Shown piece after piece: positions 1 through 5,415 of a stretch of 5,744 nt of DNA. Source of the DNA: Cyanobacteria bacterium OH_SFB_17. Lineage in GTDB: Bacteria; Cyanobacteriota; Vampirovibrionia; Gastranaerophilales; Gastranaerophilaceae. How positions within the stretch are numbered: the stretch's first letter is position 1; every line of letters begins with the position of its first letter. A program made the translations under genes and the position numbers. A model generated the notes under the pieces. The model did not search any database. It worked only from the letters and a program-made list of their open reading frames with translations, and had not been told where the DNA came from. The stretch covers positions 1 through 5,744 of the forward strand of contig JAEWYI010000089.1 in assembly GCA_023395735.1 (NCBI GenBank). The letters run 5' to 3'.

Positions 1-53
1 CCTGCGATTAAATTGGTAAGCATTTCACCCGCGCCAAGAATTACAACTTTCAT
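1..53 (-). CDS. N-terminal fragment of a leftward gene with a Rossmann-like start (partial)
   Basis: An ATG at 53-51 on the minus strand opens a frame that runs off the left edge of the window after 17 full codons. It reads MKVVILGAGEMLTNLIA, followed by a probable Gly. A Shine-Dalgarno sequence GAGG (62-59) lies 5 nt upstream, which supports a real start. The pattern of a short hydrophobic beta strand followed by GAGE is that of a nucleotide-binding fold at the extreme N-terminus, as in NAD(P)-binding proteins, TrkA-type proteins or formyltransferase-like proteins. Too little is visible to choose among these. The gene is divergent from the one starting at 187, with 133 bases between the two starts. 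Confidence 0.6.
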   Translation of the reverse strand, partial: MKVVILGAGEMLTNLIA

Positions 54-159
54 CTTCACCTCGCTTTTGCTTAATTTTATCAGAAACTAATATTTTTTAA
101 AAGATTAAATAATGTAAACAATAAAAACATTCCATAGCAAAAAAATATATTACATGCCT

Positions 160-181
160 TATATTAAAAGAAAATAAGGAG
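160..181 (+). promoter_or_regulatory. Putative -10 element and ribosome binding site for the gene at 187
   Basis: AAGGAG at 176-181 is a clear Shine-Dalgarno sequence 5 nt before the ATG at 187. TATATT at 160-165 matches the -10 consensus at five of six positions and would give a leader of about 15 nt, but there is no recognisable -35 at the right distance. A second TATATT at 146-151 is equally possible. The ribosome binding site is well supported; the promoter is weak. Confidence 0.4.
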
Positions 182-186
182 AAAAA

Positions 187-726
187 ATGAAAATTCAAAA
201 TATAACGCTTCAAAATACAACACCGCAATCATCAAGTTTCAAAGCAAGATTAGTTGCAGATGAGGGCGCTTTAAAATTGCTTGAAAGAAAATGGGGAAAG
301 CGTTTTAATGCAATAGACGAATCCACGAGAGAAAGGATTTTTGGTCAACAGGAATTCAATTTCCCACAGATTTTTTATAAATTACAAGATAAATTCGAAA
401 GAATCACTCAAAAGGCATCCGGAGAAGTCCAACTGAATTTGGTAAAAGACAGAACTGACTTGCTTGATCCCCTATTAGTTGTGAGCTACAAATCTCCTGA
501 TGGAAAACTTTATCACAAACCTAATTTTCTTGAGCCATCGATTCAATTGTTGGACGACACAAGTCATATTCGAAGAGAACCTTTTCAAAAGGCGGTAGAG
601 ATGATTGTAGCAACTGCAGAAACGATTATGCGAAAATCAGGTGTAGAAAATTCTGAAAATCCGTTTTATGAAATTTCAAACAACTTGATTAAAGACCAGA
701 TGAAACAGTTGTCTAATCTCAAATAG
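187..726 (+). CDS. Conserved-looking hypothetical protein, 179 aa, with polar N-terminal tail and SFKA motif
   Basis: I do not recognise the family. The start is fixed by AAGGAG at 176-181. The first ~16 residues are a low-complexity tail rich in Gln, Asn, Thr and Ser (MKIQNITLQNTTPQSS), followed by SFKARL and then a charged, soluble-looking body. There is no signal peptide, membrane segment, or Cys/His cluster. Residues ~34-75 and ~130-150 look helical. The segment around 95-115 (VVSYKSPDGKLYHKP) looks like a beta hairpin. From memory, short polar tails followed by SFKA/SFKG/NFKG begin many otherwise unrelated proteins in Gastranaerophilales; this is recollection and was not checked here. 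The 3' end overlaps the convergent ribF stop by 8 bases (719-726), so the two transcripts end tail to tail with no terminator visible between them. Base composition is like the neighbouring genes. Confidence 0.75.
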   Translation: MKIQNITLQNTTPQSSSFKARLVADEGALKLLERKWGKRFNAIDESTRERIFGQQEFNFPQIFYKLQDKFERITQKASGEVQLNLVKDRTDLLDPLLVVSYKSPDGKLYHKPNFLEPSIQLLDDTSHIRREPFQKAVEMIVATAETIMRKSGVENSENPFYEISNNLIKDQMKQLSNLK

Positions 727-1618
727 AATTTTGGATATCTAATTTTATCTGCTCTTTTAACTCATCCAGCGATTCAAACTTTTTTTCATCCCTGATTTTT
801 CTATGGAAACTCACTTTTAAGTCTTCACCGTAAATTTCTTTGTCGAAGTCAAAAATATTTACTTCTAAAATATTTGTTTGCTTAGAATTTACTGTCGGCC
901 TTATTCCATAATTTGCAATTCCTTTAAAATTTTCGCCGTTATATTCAACGTCAACTTTATAAACGCCTCTTCCAATTTCGACAAGAGACTGAGGGTAAGT
1001 AAGATTTGCAGTCTTAAACCCGATTTTTCTTCCGAGCTTTTCACCCTGCTCAACTTTTGATTTCATAAAATATTCGTATCCGAGCATAGAATTTACTATC
1101 TCAATGTTACCAAGTGCCAAATTTTCTCTTATAGCTGTGGAGCTAACCGTTTCGCCGTTTACTTGTATTGGCGGGATTTCAAAATATTGGTAGCAAAATT
1201 CAGCCTGAAGTTGGCATAAAAGCTCAACGCTTCCTGATTTTTTTGCGCCAAAATAATGATTGAACCCTGTAGAAATTGATTTTGGGGCAAAGTTTTTTAT
1301 AATAACTTCTCGCATATATTCAGATGCATCCATCATCGCAAGATATTCATCAAATTTCAAAAAGTAGAGATAATCAACCCCAAGTTCTTCTATTAGTTTT
1401 ATTTTATCGGTTTTTGATATTATATATTGGGGATTTAAATTGTAAAAATAACAACAAGGATGGTCTTGAAAAGTTATTACCGCTGATTTTGTATTATTTT
1501 GTTTTGCAAAATCTACAGCACTTTTTATAACAGCTTGATGCCCGATATGCACTCCGTCAAAAAAGCCAAACGCAAGTGCTAAACCTTTATTTTCGTTAAT
1601 CTCATTAAATATTTGCAT
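719..1618 (-). CDS. ribF: Bifunctional riboflavin kinase / FMN adenylyltransferase (FAD synthetase)
   Basis: This enzyme phosphorylates riboflavin to FMN and then adenylylates FMN to FAD in the cytoplasm. The 299 residues match the usual bacterial RibF length. The N-terminal nucleotidyltransferase domain shows GFFDGVHIGH (18-27), HP at 53-54, the TGFNHYFG segment (117-124, where many homologues have DFxFG) and VSSTAIR (158-164). The C-terminal riboflavin kinase domain shows GRKIGFKTANL (196-206; the usual GFPTAN has Lys in place of Pro), GVY (218-220), GIRPT (238-242), the presumed catalytic Glu in LEV (E252), and the closing pattern YG...RDEKKFESLDEL. All key elements are present, so it should be active on both reactions. 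The start at 1618 is the only possible one near the domain: an in-frame TAA lies 18 nt upstream with no other start codon between. There is no Shine-Dalgarno sequence. It is separated from aspS upstream by a terminator. No FMN riboswitch is present. Confidence 0.97.
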   Translation of the reverse strand: MQIFNEINENKGLALAFGFFDGVHIGHQAVIKSAVDFAKQNNTKSAVITFQDHPCCYFYNLNPQYIISKTDKIKLIEELGVDYLYFLKFDEYLAMMDASEYMREVIIKNFAPKSISTGFNHYFGAKKSGSVELLCQLQAEFCYQYFEIPPIQVNGETVSSTAIRENLALGNIEIVNSMLGYEYFMKSKVEQGEKLGRKIGFKTANLTYPQSLVEIGRGVYKVDVEYNGENFKGIANYGIRPTVNSKQTNILEVNIFDFDKEIYGEDLKVSFHRKIRDEKKFESLDELKEQIKLDIQNSI

Positions 1619-1624
1619 AAGATT

Positions 1625-1633
1625 ATTATAACA
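1625..1633 (-). promoter_or_regulatory. Extended -10 promoter of ribF, predicting a leaderless mRNA
   Basis: On the minus strand, TGTTATAAT (1633-1625) is a perfect extended -10 (TGnTATAAT). With the usual spacing from the hexamer to +1, transcription would begin at 1618, the A of the ribF ATG. The -35 region is poor (TTAAAT at 18 nt spacing at best), which is tolerable for an extended -10. There is no Shine-Dalgarno sequence between promoter and ATG, as expected for a leaderless message. Confidence 0.6.
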
Positions 1634-1677
1634 TTAAAACTTTTTTATATTTAATCATTTTTTTATTTTGAAATTGG

Positions 1678-1723
1678 AAACTAAACGGGCATATTGATAT
1701 AAATCAAAATGCCCGTTTAGTTT
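1678..1723 (-). terminator. Intrinsic terminator downstream of aspS (possibly bidirectional)
   Basis: A 15-bp perfect stem (1678-1692 paired with 1709-1723, containing AAACGGGCAT and its complement) continues past an A/A mismatch into TTGAT/ATCAA (1694-1698 with 1703-1707) closed by an ATAA loop. It lies 20 nt after the aspS stop and before the ribF promoter. In the aspS direction the stem is followed only by a short T run (the TTT of the arm, then CC). In the plus direction the tail is much richer in T (TTTTATTCTATTTTTATT), so it could also stop antisense transcription from the left. Confidence 0.8.
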
Positions 1724-1742
1724 TATTCTATTTTTATTATAA

Positions 1743-3521
1743 TTAATGTTTTGTTACTGTGCTTTTCAAGTGAAGTTCTCTCATTTGTTGCAATGAAGCT
1801 TCGCCAGGTGCATCGCTCATCAAGCATTTTGCGCCTGAGTTTTTAGGGAATGCAATAACATCACGAATAGACTCAGTTCTGCAAAGTAGTGCAATAAGTC
1901 TGTCCAAACCGATTGCAAGTCCGGCATGAGGAGGAGTTCCGTATTGAAGAGCGTTTACCATAAACCCGAATTTTTCTTGTGCAACTTCGTCTGAAATCTG
2001 TAAAGCTTTAAATATTTTGCTTTGTACTTCAGAAGAGTGAATTCTTACACTTCCGCCGCCAAGCTCTGTTCCATTGTATACAATATCATAAGCGATAGAT
2101 TTAACATTGCCCAAATCGCCACTTTCCAGTTTATCGACGTCTTCTATGCAAGGAGATGTGAACGGGTGGTGCATAGACATGTATCTGCCTTCTTCTTCAC
2201 TCCACTCGAACATTGGGAAGTCAACAACCCATAATAAATTATGTTTATTTTCGTCTATAAGATTCAATTTTTTACCAAAATAAAGTCTGAATCTTCCAAG
2301 AACATCATAAACAACTTTTGGTTTATCAGCGACGAAGAAAACTATATCGCCTTTTTCAGCGCCTGCTCTTTTTTGGATTTCTTCAATTTGTTCTTCTGTT
2401 AAGAATTTGAATACAGGTGATTTAACTTCTCCTGATTCCATATAAGTAACCCAAGCAAGTCCTTTTGCGCCGAATGAAATAGCAAGGTTTCTAACGTCAT
2501 CCATATCTTTTCTTGAGTAATTGGCAATTCCAGGGATTCTAATCGCTCTGACTGTTCCGCCTGCTGTAATTACTCCTTTGAACGCTTCAAAAGTTGAAGC
2601 TTCCATAATATCTGTTACATCAAACAATTCAAGTCCGAATCTTGTGTCAGGTTTGTCAGAACCAAATCTGTCCATAGCTTCTTGCCAAGGTATTTGAATG
2701 AAAGGAGGCTTGATTTCTACTCCTGCAGCTTTAAATGAATCTACAAGCAAACCTTCTACTGTATTTATTACGTCTTGTTGTTCTACAAAAGACATTTCAA
2801 TGTCGATTTGAGTAAATTCAGGCTGTCTGTCAGCTCTCAAATCTTCGTCTCTAAAGCATTTTGCAACTTGATAATATTTTTCGATTCCACCAACCATCAA
2901 TAACTGTTTGAAGATTTGAGGTGATTGTGGAAGTGCAAAGAATTTTCCTTCCTGAACACGTGACGGAACTAAATAATCTCTAGCGCCTTCAGGAGTTGTT
3001 TTGCACAAAATAGGCGTTTCAATCTCCAAGAAATTTTGAGAATTTAGGAAATTTCTTGCAGCAGTAACTATATTGTGACGTGTAGTCAAGTTATGCAACA
3101 TTTTTGCATTTCTTATATCCAAATATCTGTATTTCAATCTAATGTCTTCTGAAACGTTTTCGTCTTCAAGCGCAAACGGCAAAACTTTTGCTTCTGAAAG
3201 GATTTCGATAAAATCAGGATACATTTCAACTTGCCCTGTTGCGTGCTTTTCGTTGTAAGTTTCTTCTGGTCTTCTTGTAATTTTACCTTTAACCGTTACA
3301 ACAAATTCGCTTCTTAATTTTTCAAAAGTTTTGTGAACTTGAGGATTAATTTGCGGGTCAGATACAAGCTGAAAAAGCCCGCTTCTGTCTCTAAGTTCAA
3401 CAAAAATTATTCCGCCTAAATCTCTTACACAAGAAACCCAACCGGATAAAGTAATTTCTTCGTTTAGATTATTGAGGTTCAAAACACCGCAATCACTGGT
3501 TTTAAATTTTGTTTTAATCAT
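1743..3521 (-). CDS. aspS: Aspartyl-tRNA synthetase, class II
   Basis: AspRS charges tRNA-Asp with aspartate in the cytoplasm. With the start at 3521 the protein has 592 residues, the standard bacterial length, and begins MIKTKFKTSDCG, matching the usual short lead into the anticodon-binding OB fold (about 1-105, with SGWV and VRDLGG). The class II core follows: ETPIL...TPEGARDYLVPSR (about 167-188), QSPQIFKQLLM (199-209), motif 2 FRDEDLRADRQPEFTQ (223-238), the bacterial GAD insertion (about 275-405), WVVDFPMFEW and HHPFTSP (431-457), NGTELGGGS (483-491), and motif 3 GLAIGLDRL (534-542). An in-frame ATG at 3572 would add 17 residues (MLNVFVPHHKTEDRKKK) but has no Shine-Dalgarno sequence and no counterpart in the family as I know it. 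The chosen start has only a weak purine-rich site (AGAAAG). From the sequence alone I cannot say whether the enzyme also charges tRNA-Asn. Confidence 0.97.
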   Translation of the reverse strand: MIKTKFKTSDCGVLNLNNLNEEITLSGWVSCVRDLGGIIFVELRDRSGLFQLVSDPQINPQVHKTFEKLRSEFVVTVKGKITRRPEETYNEKHATGQVEMYPDFIEILSEAKVLPFALEDENVSEDIRLKYRYLDIRNAKMLHNLTTRHNIVTAARNFLNSQNFLEIETPILCKTTPEGARDYLVPSRVQEGKFFALPQSPQIFKQLLMVGGIEKYYQVAKCFRDEDLRADRQPEFTQIDIEMSFVEQQDVINTVEGLLVDSFKAAGVEIKPPFIQIPWQEAMDRFGSDKPDTRFGLELFDVTDIMEASTFEAFKGVITAGGTVRAIRIPGIANYSRKDMDDVRNLAISFGAKGLAWVTYMESGEVKSPVFKFLTEEQIEEIQKRAGAEKGDIVFFVADKPKVVYDVLGRFRLYFGKKLNLIDENKHNLLWVVDFPMFEWSEEEGRYMSMHHPFTSPCIEDVDKLESGDLGNVKSIAYDIVYNGTELGGGSVRIHSSEVQSKIFKALQISDEVAQEKFGFMVNALQYGTPPHAGLAIGLDRLIALLCRTESIRDVIAFPKNSGAKCLMSDAPGEASLQQMRELHLKSTVTKH

Positions 3522-3608
3522 TTTTTTCTTTCTATCTTCGGTTTTATGATGTGGAACAAACACGTTCAACATACTGTGTTTACTGTTGTTGGCGAAAGAG
3601 CGAAAGCA

Positions 3609-3641
3609 TTAGAGTTGTTTATTAATTTTCGCATTGCTCAT
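3609..3641 (-). CDS. Possible 10-codon leader ORF upstream of aspS
   Basis: On the minus strand, ATG at 3641 opens a 10-codon ORF reading MSNAKINKQL and ending in TAA at 3611-3609. AAAGGTG (3653-3647) lies 5 nt upstream, a better ribosome binding site than that of aspS. The ORF starts about 18 nt after the predicted transcription start and is in the same frame as aspS (120 nt upstream), with one TAA between them. There are two Asn codons but no Asp codon, so simple Asp-starvation attenuation is not indicated. It may be a translated regulatory uORF or chance. Confidence 0.3.
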   Translation of the reverse strand: MSNAKINKQL

Positions 3642-3665
3642 CCGTACACCTTTGAGTGCTTAACT

Positions 3666-3674
3666 ATTTTACCA
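3666..3674 (-). promoter_or_regulatory. Candidate extended -10 promoter of aspS
   Basis: On the minus strand, TGGTAAAAT (3674-3666) is an extended -10 with one mismatch. A weak -35, TTCATT (3694-3689), lies 17 nt further upstream. Transcription would start near 3659 and give a leader of about 138 nt before the aspS ATG at 3521. Within that leader GCGAAA (3632-3627) can pair with either of two TTTCGC copies (3605-3600 and 3597-3592), so alternative hairpins are possible. No T-run follows them. Confidence 0.5.
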
Positions 3675-3716
3675 AAAACAAAAAAAATAATGAACCTTTT
3701 TTTACAAACTTAGTAT

Positions 3717-3780
3717 TTTGGAGGTTTGGAAGGTTGGAAGCTTGGAAGTTCAGAGGCTTGGAAGCTTGGATGCTGTAGGG
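3717..3780 (+). repeat. Degenerate octanucleotide tandem repeat, eight units
   Basis: The stretch divides without gaps into eight 8-base units: TTTGGAGG, TTTGGAAG, GTTGGAAG, CTTGGAAG, TTCAGAGG, CTTGGAAG, CTTGGATG, CTGTAGGG. The consensus is CTTGGAAG. It is the first element of the ~550-base gene-free region between the aspS promoter and the pilin gene. Confidence 0.85.
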
Positions 3781-3822
3781 TGCGGATTCAACCGCACCAA
3801 GCAAATAGCTTGATGTTTTTTT
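3779..3822 (+). repeat. GGTGCGG/CCGCACC hairpin followed by a small hairpin and T7
   Basis: GGTGCGG (3779-3785) pairs perfectly with CCGCACC (3792-3798) around a 6-nt loop. Directly after it CAAGC (3798-3802) can pair with GCTTG (3808-3812), followed shortly by seven T (3816-3822). The arrangement resembles a terminator on the plus strand, but no plus-strand gene lies upstream. A reverse-oriented relative lies at 5327-5374, sharing the CATCAAGCTATTTG core and the GGTGCGG hairpin. Confidence 0.6.
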
Positions 3823-3858
3823 GAAGCTTGGTAGCTGTAGGGTGGGCTTCAGCCCACC
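3819..3858 (+). repeat. Octamer tract leading into a GGTGGGC-TTCA-GCCCACC hairpin
   Basis: Three 8-base units (TTTTGAAG, CTTGGTAG, CTGTAGGG; 3819-3842) run into a hairpin with GGTGGGC (3841-3847) paired to GCCCACC (3852-3858) around TTCA. CTGTAGGGTG also precedes the hairpin at 3779, so this is a second copy of the same module with a different stem sequence but intact pairing. Confidence 0.65.
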
Positions 3859-3867
3859 AGAACAAAC

Positions 3868-3923
3868 AGCTTGAAAGCTTAGAATCTTAGTAGCTCAGAA
3901 GCTTGGAGGTTTAGGAGTTTGTA
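3868..3923 (+). repeat. Degenerate octanucleotide tandem repeat, seven units
   Basis: Seven gapless 8-base units: AGCTTGAA, AGCTTAGA, ATCTTAGT, AGCTCAGA, AGCTTGGA, GGTTTAGG, AGTTTGTA. This is the same family as the tract at 3717, read in a shifted register. Confidence 0.8.
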
Positions 3924-3927
3924 ATGG

Positions 3928-4045
3928 TATAAGTTTTTGTTTTTAGCATAAATCGTCGCACCGCCTCCCCCCCTTGTGGGAGACAAAGCGAACAGCTGAG
4001 GGTACGAAACTAGTGAGCCTGTCGGCGCAGCTTTGCGAATGAGAG
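3928..4045 (+). repeat. Left copy of a ~117-bp inverted repeat flanking the pilin gene
   Basis: This segment matches the reverse complement of 5543-5660 over nearly its whole length, with a few substitutions and small indels. The longest exact block is 23 nt (4010-4032 against 5561-5583). It includes TTTTTGTTTTTA, AAATCGTCGCA, a C-run/G-run hairpin (CTCCC...GGGAG near 3965-3983), GAACAGCTGA and TAGTGAGCCTGTCGGCGCAG. GTCGGC (4021-4026) can also pair with GCCGAC (4046-4051), competing with the hairpin at 4047-4091. It is GC-rich against an AT-rich background. No reading frame of note is present. Confidence 0.85.
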
Positions 4046-4046
4046 G

Positions 4047-4091
4047 CCGACTTTCAGCGCGAGCAGAGGTCTGCGAGTGTTAGAAAGTCGG
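4047..4091. repeat. Structured 45-nt hairpin, copy 1
   Basis: CCGACTTTC (4047-4055) pairs with GAAAGTCGG (4083-4091). After a one-base bulge (A4082), AGCGC (4056-4060) pairs with GTGTT (4077-4081) using two G-T wobbles. Opposed GA steps (4061-4062 and 4075-4076) follow, then GCAG/CTGC closes on AGGT. The copy at 5415-5459 keeps the bulge position, the opposed GA steps and the apical stem while its arms differ in sequence. Confidence 0.75.
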
Positions 4092-4102
4092 GAGAGGGGG
4101 AT

Positions 4103-4126
4103 TTAGGAAGTTATGAAGTTACGAGT
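4103..4126 (+). repeat. Short octanucleotide tract upstream of the pilin promoter
   Basis: Three 8-base units (TTAGGAAG, TTATGAAG, TTACGAGT) of the same family as the tract at 3717 end just before the AT-rich pilin promoter region. Confidence 0.55.
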
Positions 4127-4171
4127 TATTTTAAATAGCTTGACTTTGAGAAAGTAAATAACTAGAATTAA

Positions 4172-4180
4172 TGGTATAAT
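4172..4180 (+). promoter_or_regulatory. Extended -10 promoter of the pilin gene
   Basis: TGGTATAAT is a perfect extended -10 (TG at 4172-4173, TATAAT at 4175-4180). Transcription would start near 4187, giving a leader of about 38 nt. There is no -35 at 16-18 nt. TTGACT at 4140-4145 is 29 nt from the hexamer and too far to act as one. Confidence 0.65.
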
Positions 4181-4212
4181 GAAATTAAATTAAGTTAAAA
4201 ACTGGAGCTTTT

Positions 4213-4227
4213 GGAGACAATTTTTTG
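4213..4227 (+). promoter_or_regulatory. Ribosome binding site and TTG start of the pilin gene
   Basis: GGAG (4213-4216) is followed 8 nt later by TTG at 4225-4227. No ATG or GTG start lies between the promoter and the pilin signal, so TTG is the best start codon. Another GGAG at 4204-4207 is too far upstream. Confidence 0.65.
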
Positions 4228-5256
4228 CATAAATCGATTTTTTTTGTTAAAAACTTAGAAAAACATAAACATTATAAGGCTTTTACACTTGCTGAAGTAC
4301 TCCTTACACTAGGAATAATTGGAATTGTGGCAGCTTTAGTAATACCTACTGTAATTCAGAACTCACAAGAAGCTGAATATAAAACAGGCAAAGAAAAAGT
4401 AAGGATGTCAATTGCGGAAGCAGGAAAGATTTTGAGTGTTTCAGGCGAAATAGCAGATGCTACAAGTGCAGAGGATTTTGTAAAAAGTTATATTTCAAAA
4501 CAGTTAAAAATCATCAAATTCTGTGCTCCTGCTGATATGGAACAATGCGGTATGCCATCAGGAAATCCGACAACTTTTAAAAATCTCAATAACGCAAATG
4601 TCGCATCCATGCCATCGACTTGGTCCGCAATAACAAGCGCTTATGGCGTTACAGGCTCCGCGCCTGCTGATGGGGATGCTCCCTATGGCGGAGCTAATCC
4701 CACAACTCAAAATTTTAACAACAGTTATACATTTTTATCGGCAGACGGAATAGCCATTAATTTATTTTATAACCCTTATTGCGCTAATAATTTCATAGAT
4801 AAAATGTATCGCAGCTCCCCTAGTTATACTTATACAGATATGAGACCTCAGTTTTCACTTGATACAGCTTGTATGAGTGGTGTATATGATATGAACGGAT
4901 TGAAAAAACCAAATCAGGTTGGAAAAGATATTGGATTTTTCGGAGTTTTTTATAACGGTATACAATCAACATCAGTCGCGACGCTTCCTTACAAAGAAGG
5001 TTTTGACAGCGGATATGATTGGAACTCGGCTGATAATTACTGCAGAAGTATAAAAGGATATAAATTACCGACAGTGGATGAGCTGAGTGCGCTTTATCTT
5101 GGCCGAAATATAACAGGTATGTCCAACAGCGTTGGACTGTGGTCAACTTCCGGAGTGCGCGGTAGTGATTATGCTTGGGGCTTGTTCTTCAGCAACGGCC
5201 CCCGTACTTGGTACAACCGCTCAACCCAGAACGCAGTCAGGTGTGTCAGGGATTAA
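4225..5256 (+). CDS. Type IV pilin-like protein with C-terminal DUF1566/Lcl-like domain, 343 aa
   Basis: This is a predicted surface or pseudopilus subunit, exported and processed by prepilin peptidase. A basic leader of 19 residues ends in KA and is followed by FTLAEVLLTLGIIGIV. Cleavage is expected at A19/F20, with Ala rather than the classical Gly at -1, and Glu24 is the conserved +5 residue. The hydrophobic N-terminal helix covers about 20-45. The middle part (100-215) is Asn/Ser/Thr/Ala-rich. Residues 222-235 (DMNGLKKPNQVGKD) are the D-x-N-G...P-N-x-x-G-x-D loop common in bacterial pilin-like proteins. From about 260 the protein resembles DUF1566/Lcl or FGE-type C-type-lectin folds: WNSADNYC, YKLPTVDEL, LWSTS, YAW and terminal VRCVRD. 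Six Cys (100, 108, 186, 216, 273, 340) could form three disulfides, C273-C340 within the last domain. The gene stands alone, with its own promoter, between two repeat blocks. The last ~120 bases have unusual composition (separate entry). The ligand is unknown. Confidence 0.88.
   Translation: MHKSIFFVKNLEKHKHYKAFTLAEVLLTLGIIGIVAALVIPTVIQNSQEAEYKTGKEKVRMSIAEAGKILSVSGEIADATSAEDFVKSYISKQLKIIKFCAPADMEQCGMPSGNPTTFKNLNNANVASMPSTWSAITSAYGVTGSAPADGDAPYGGANPTTQNFNNSYTFLSADGIAINLFYNPYCANNFIDKMYRSSPSYTYTDMRPQFSLDTACMSGVYDMNGLKKPNQVGKDIGFFGVFYNGIQSTSVATLPYKEGFDSGYDWNSADNYCRSIKGYKLPTVDELSALYLGRNITGMSNSVGLWSTSGVRGSDYAWGLFFSNGPRTWYNRSTQNAVRCVRD
5131..5253 (+). other. Candidate DGR-type variable region at the 3' end of the pilin gene
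   Basis: By my count the last ~124 bases of the gene are about 56% GC, against about 39% for the preceding ~100 bases and about a third near the gene start. Codons 319-336 are mostly NNC or NNT (14 of 18; 12 of them NNC), while Phe and similar residues elsewhere in the gene mostly use T-ending codons. Variable codons derived from AAC/AAT in an adenine-rich template would produce this pattern. The encoded segment has the frame LWS...YAW...NG...VRCVRD typical of lectin-fold DGR targets. It ends in an invariant-looking GC-rich stretch (GTCAGGTGTGTCAGG) just before the stop, where an IMH-like element would be expected. No template repeat or reverse transcriptase lies in the window. Confidence 0.4.
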
Positions 5257-5277
5257 GTAATTGAATAAAGTTATAAT

Positions 5278-5333
5278 CTCATAACCAACCAAGCTGCCAA
5301 GCTGCTAAACTTCTGAGCTACTGAGTCTTAAAA
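5278..5333 (-). repeat. Degenerate octanucleotide tandem repeat, reverse orientation, seven units
   Basis: On the plus strand the gapless 8-base units are CTCATAAC, CAACCAAG, CTGCCAAG, CTGCTAAA, CTTCTGAG, CTACTGAG, TCTTAAAA. They are the reverse-complement family of the tract at 3717-3780 and start 21 bases after the pilin stop codon. Confidence 0.8.
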
Positions 5334-5374
5334 AACATCAAGCTATTTGTCTGGTGCGGCTAAATCCGCAACCT
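5327..5374 (-). repeat. Reverse copy of the GGTGCGG hairpin module
   Basis: AAAAAACATCAAGCTATTTG followed by GGTGCGG...CCGCAACC corresponds, inverted, to the segment around 3779-3822. The stem GGTGCGG (5353-5359) with CCGCAACC (5366-5373) has gained one bulged A. In this copy the small CAAGC/GCTTG stem is damaged. Confidence 0.65.
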
Positions 5375-5392
5375 ACGGCTATGAGCGAGTTA

Positions 5393-5415
5393 ACCTCCCC
5401 CTTGAGGGGGGAGGT
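5393..5415. repeat. GC-rich hairpin downstream of the pilin gene
   Basis: ACCTCCCCC (5393-5401) pairs with GGGGGAGGT (5407-5415) around a 5-nt loop, a 9-bp stem of high stability. It is followed by CTGTTTTC, so it might help end the pilin transcript, but the T-run is short and the same bases form the left arm of the next hairpin. It corresponds to the C-run/G-run hairpin inside 3962-3983, as if the interior of that longer unit had been deleted here. Confidence 0.55.

Noticed and set aside
1619..1742. FMN riboswitch upstream of ribF
   Set aside because: None of the conserved FMN-aptamer sequence is present, and the predicted mRNA starts at the ATG. The hairpin in this gap is the terminator of aspS.
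878..2234. Short plus-strand ORFs inside ribF and aspS (60-70 codons)
   Set aside because: They are antisense shadows of strongly supported genes and have no family features or ribosome binding sites of note.
3522..3572. Longer aspS start at 3572 adding 17 residues
   Set aside because: No Shine-Dalgarno sequence, and the extension is a basic, non-homologous stretch. The start at 3521 gives the normal AspRS N-terminus and a normal length of 592 residues.
3521..3665. T-box or tRNA-like structure in the aspS leader
   Set aside because: No T-box conserved sequence and no terminator/antiterminator pair with a T-run could be found.
3717..3923. CRISPR array
   Set aside because: The repeats are 8-base, contiguous and degenerate, without unique spacers of constant length, and no cas genes are in view.
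4140..4145. TTGACT as the -35 box of the pilin promoter
   Set aside because: The spacer to TATAAT is 29 nt, far outside the usual 16-18. The extended -10 is enough to explain the promoter.
4820..5146. 108-codon minus-strand ORF inside the pilin gene
   Set aside because: It lies opposite a recognisable pilin, and its translation has no recognisable domain. It is a shadow frame.
5270..5285. Post-variable-region hairpin of a DGR (GTTAT/ATAAC after the pilin stop)
   Set aside because: The stem is only 5 bp and AT-rich, unlike the GC-rich hairpins reported after DGR variable regions. It adds no support.
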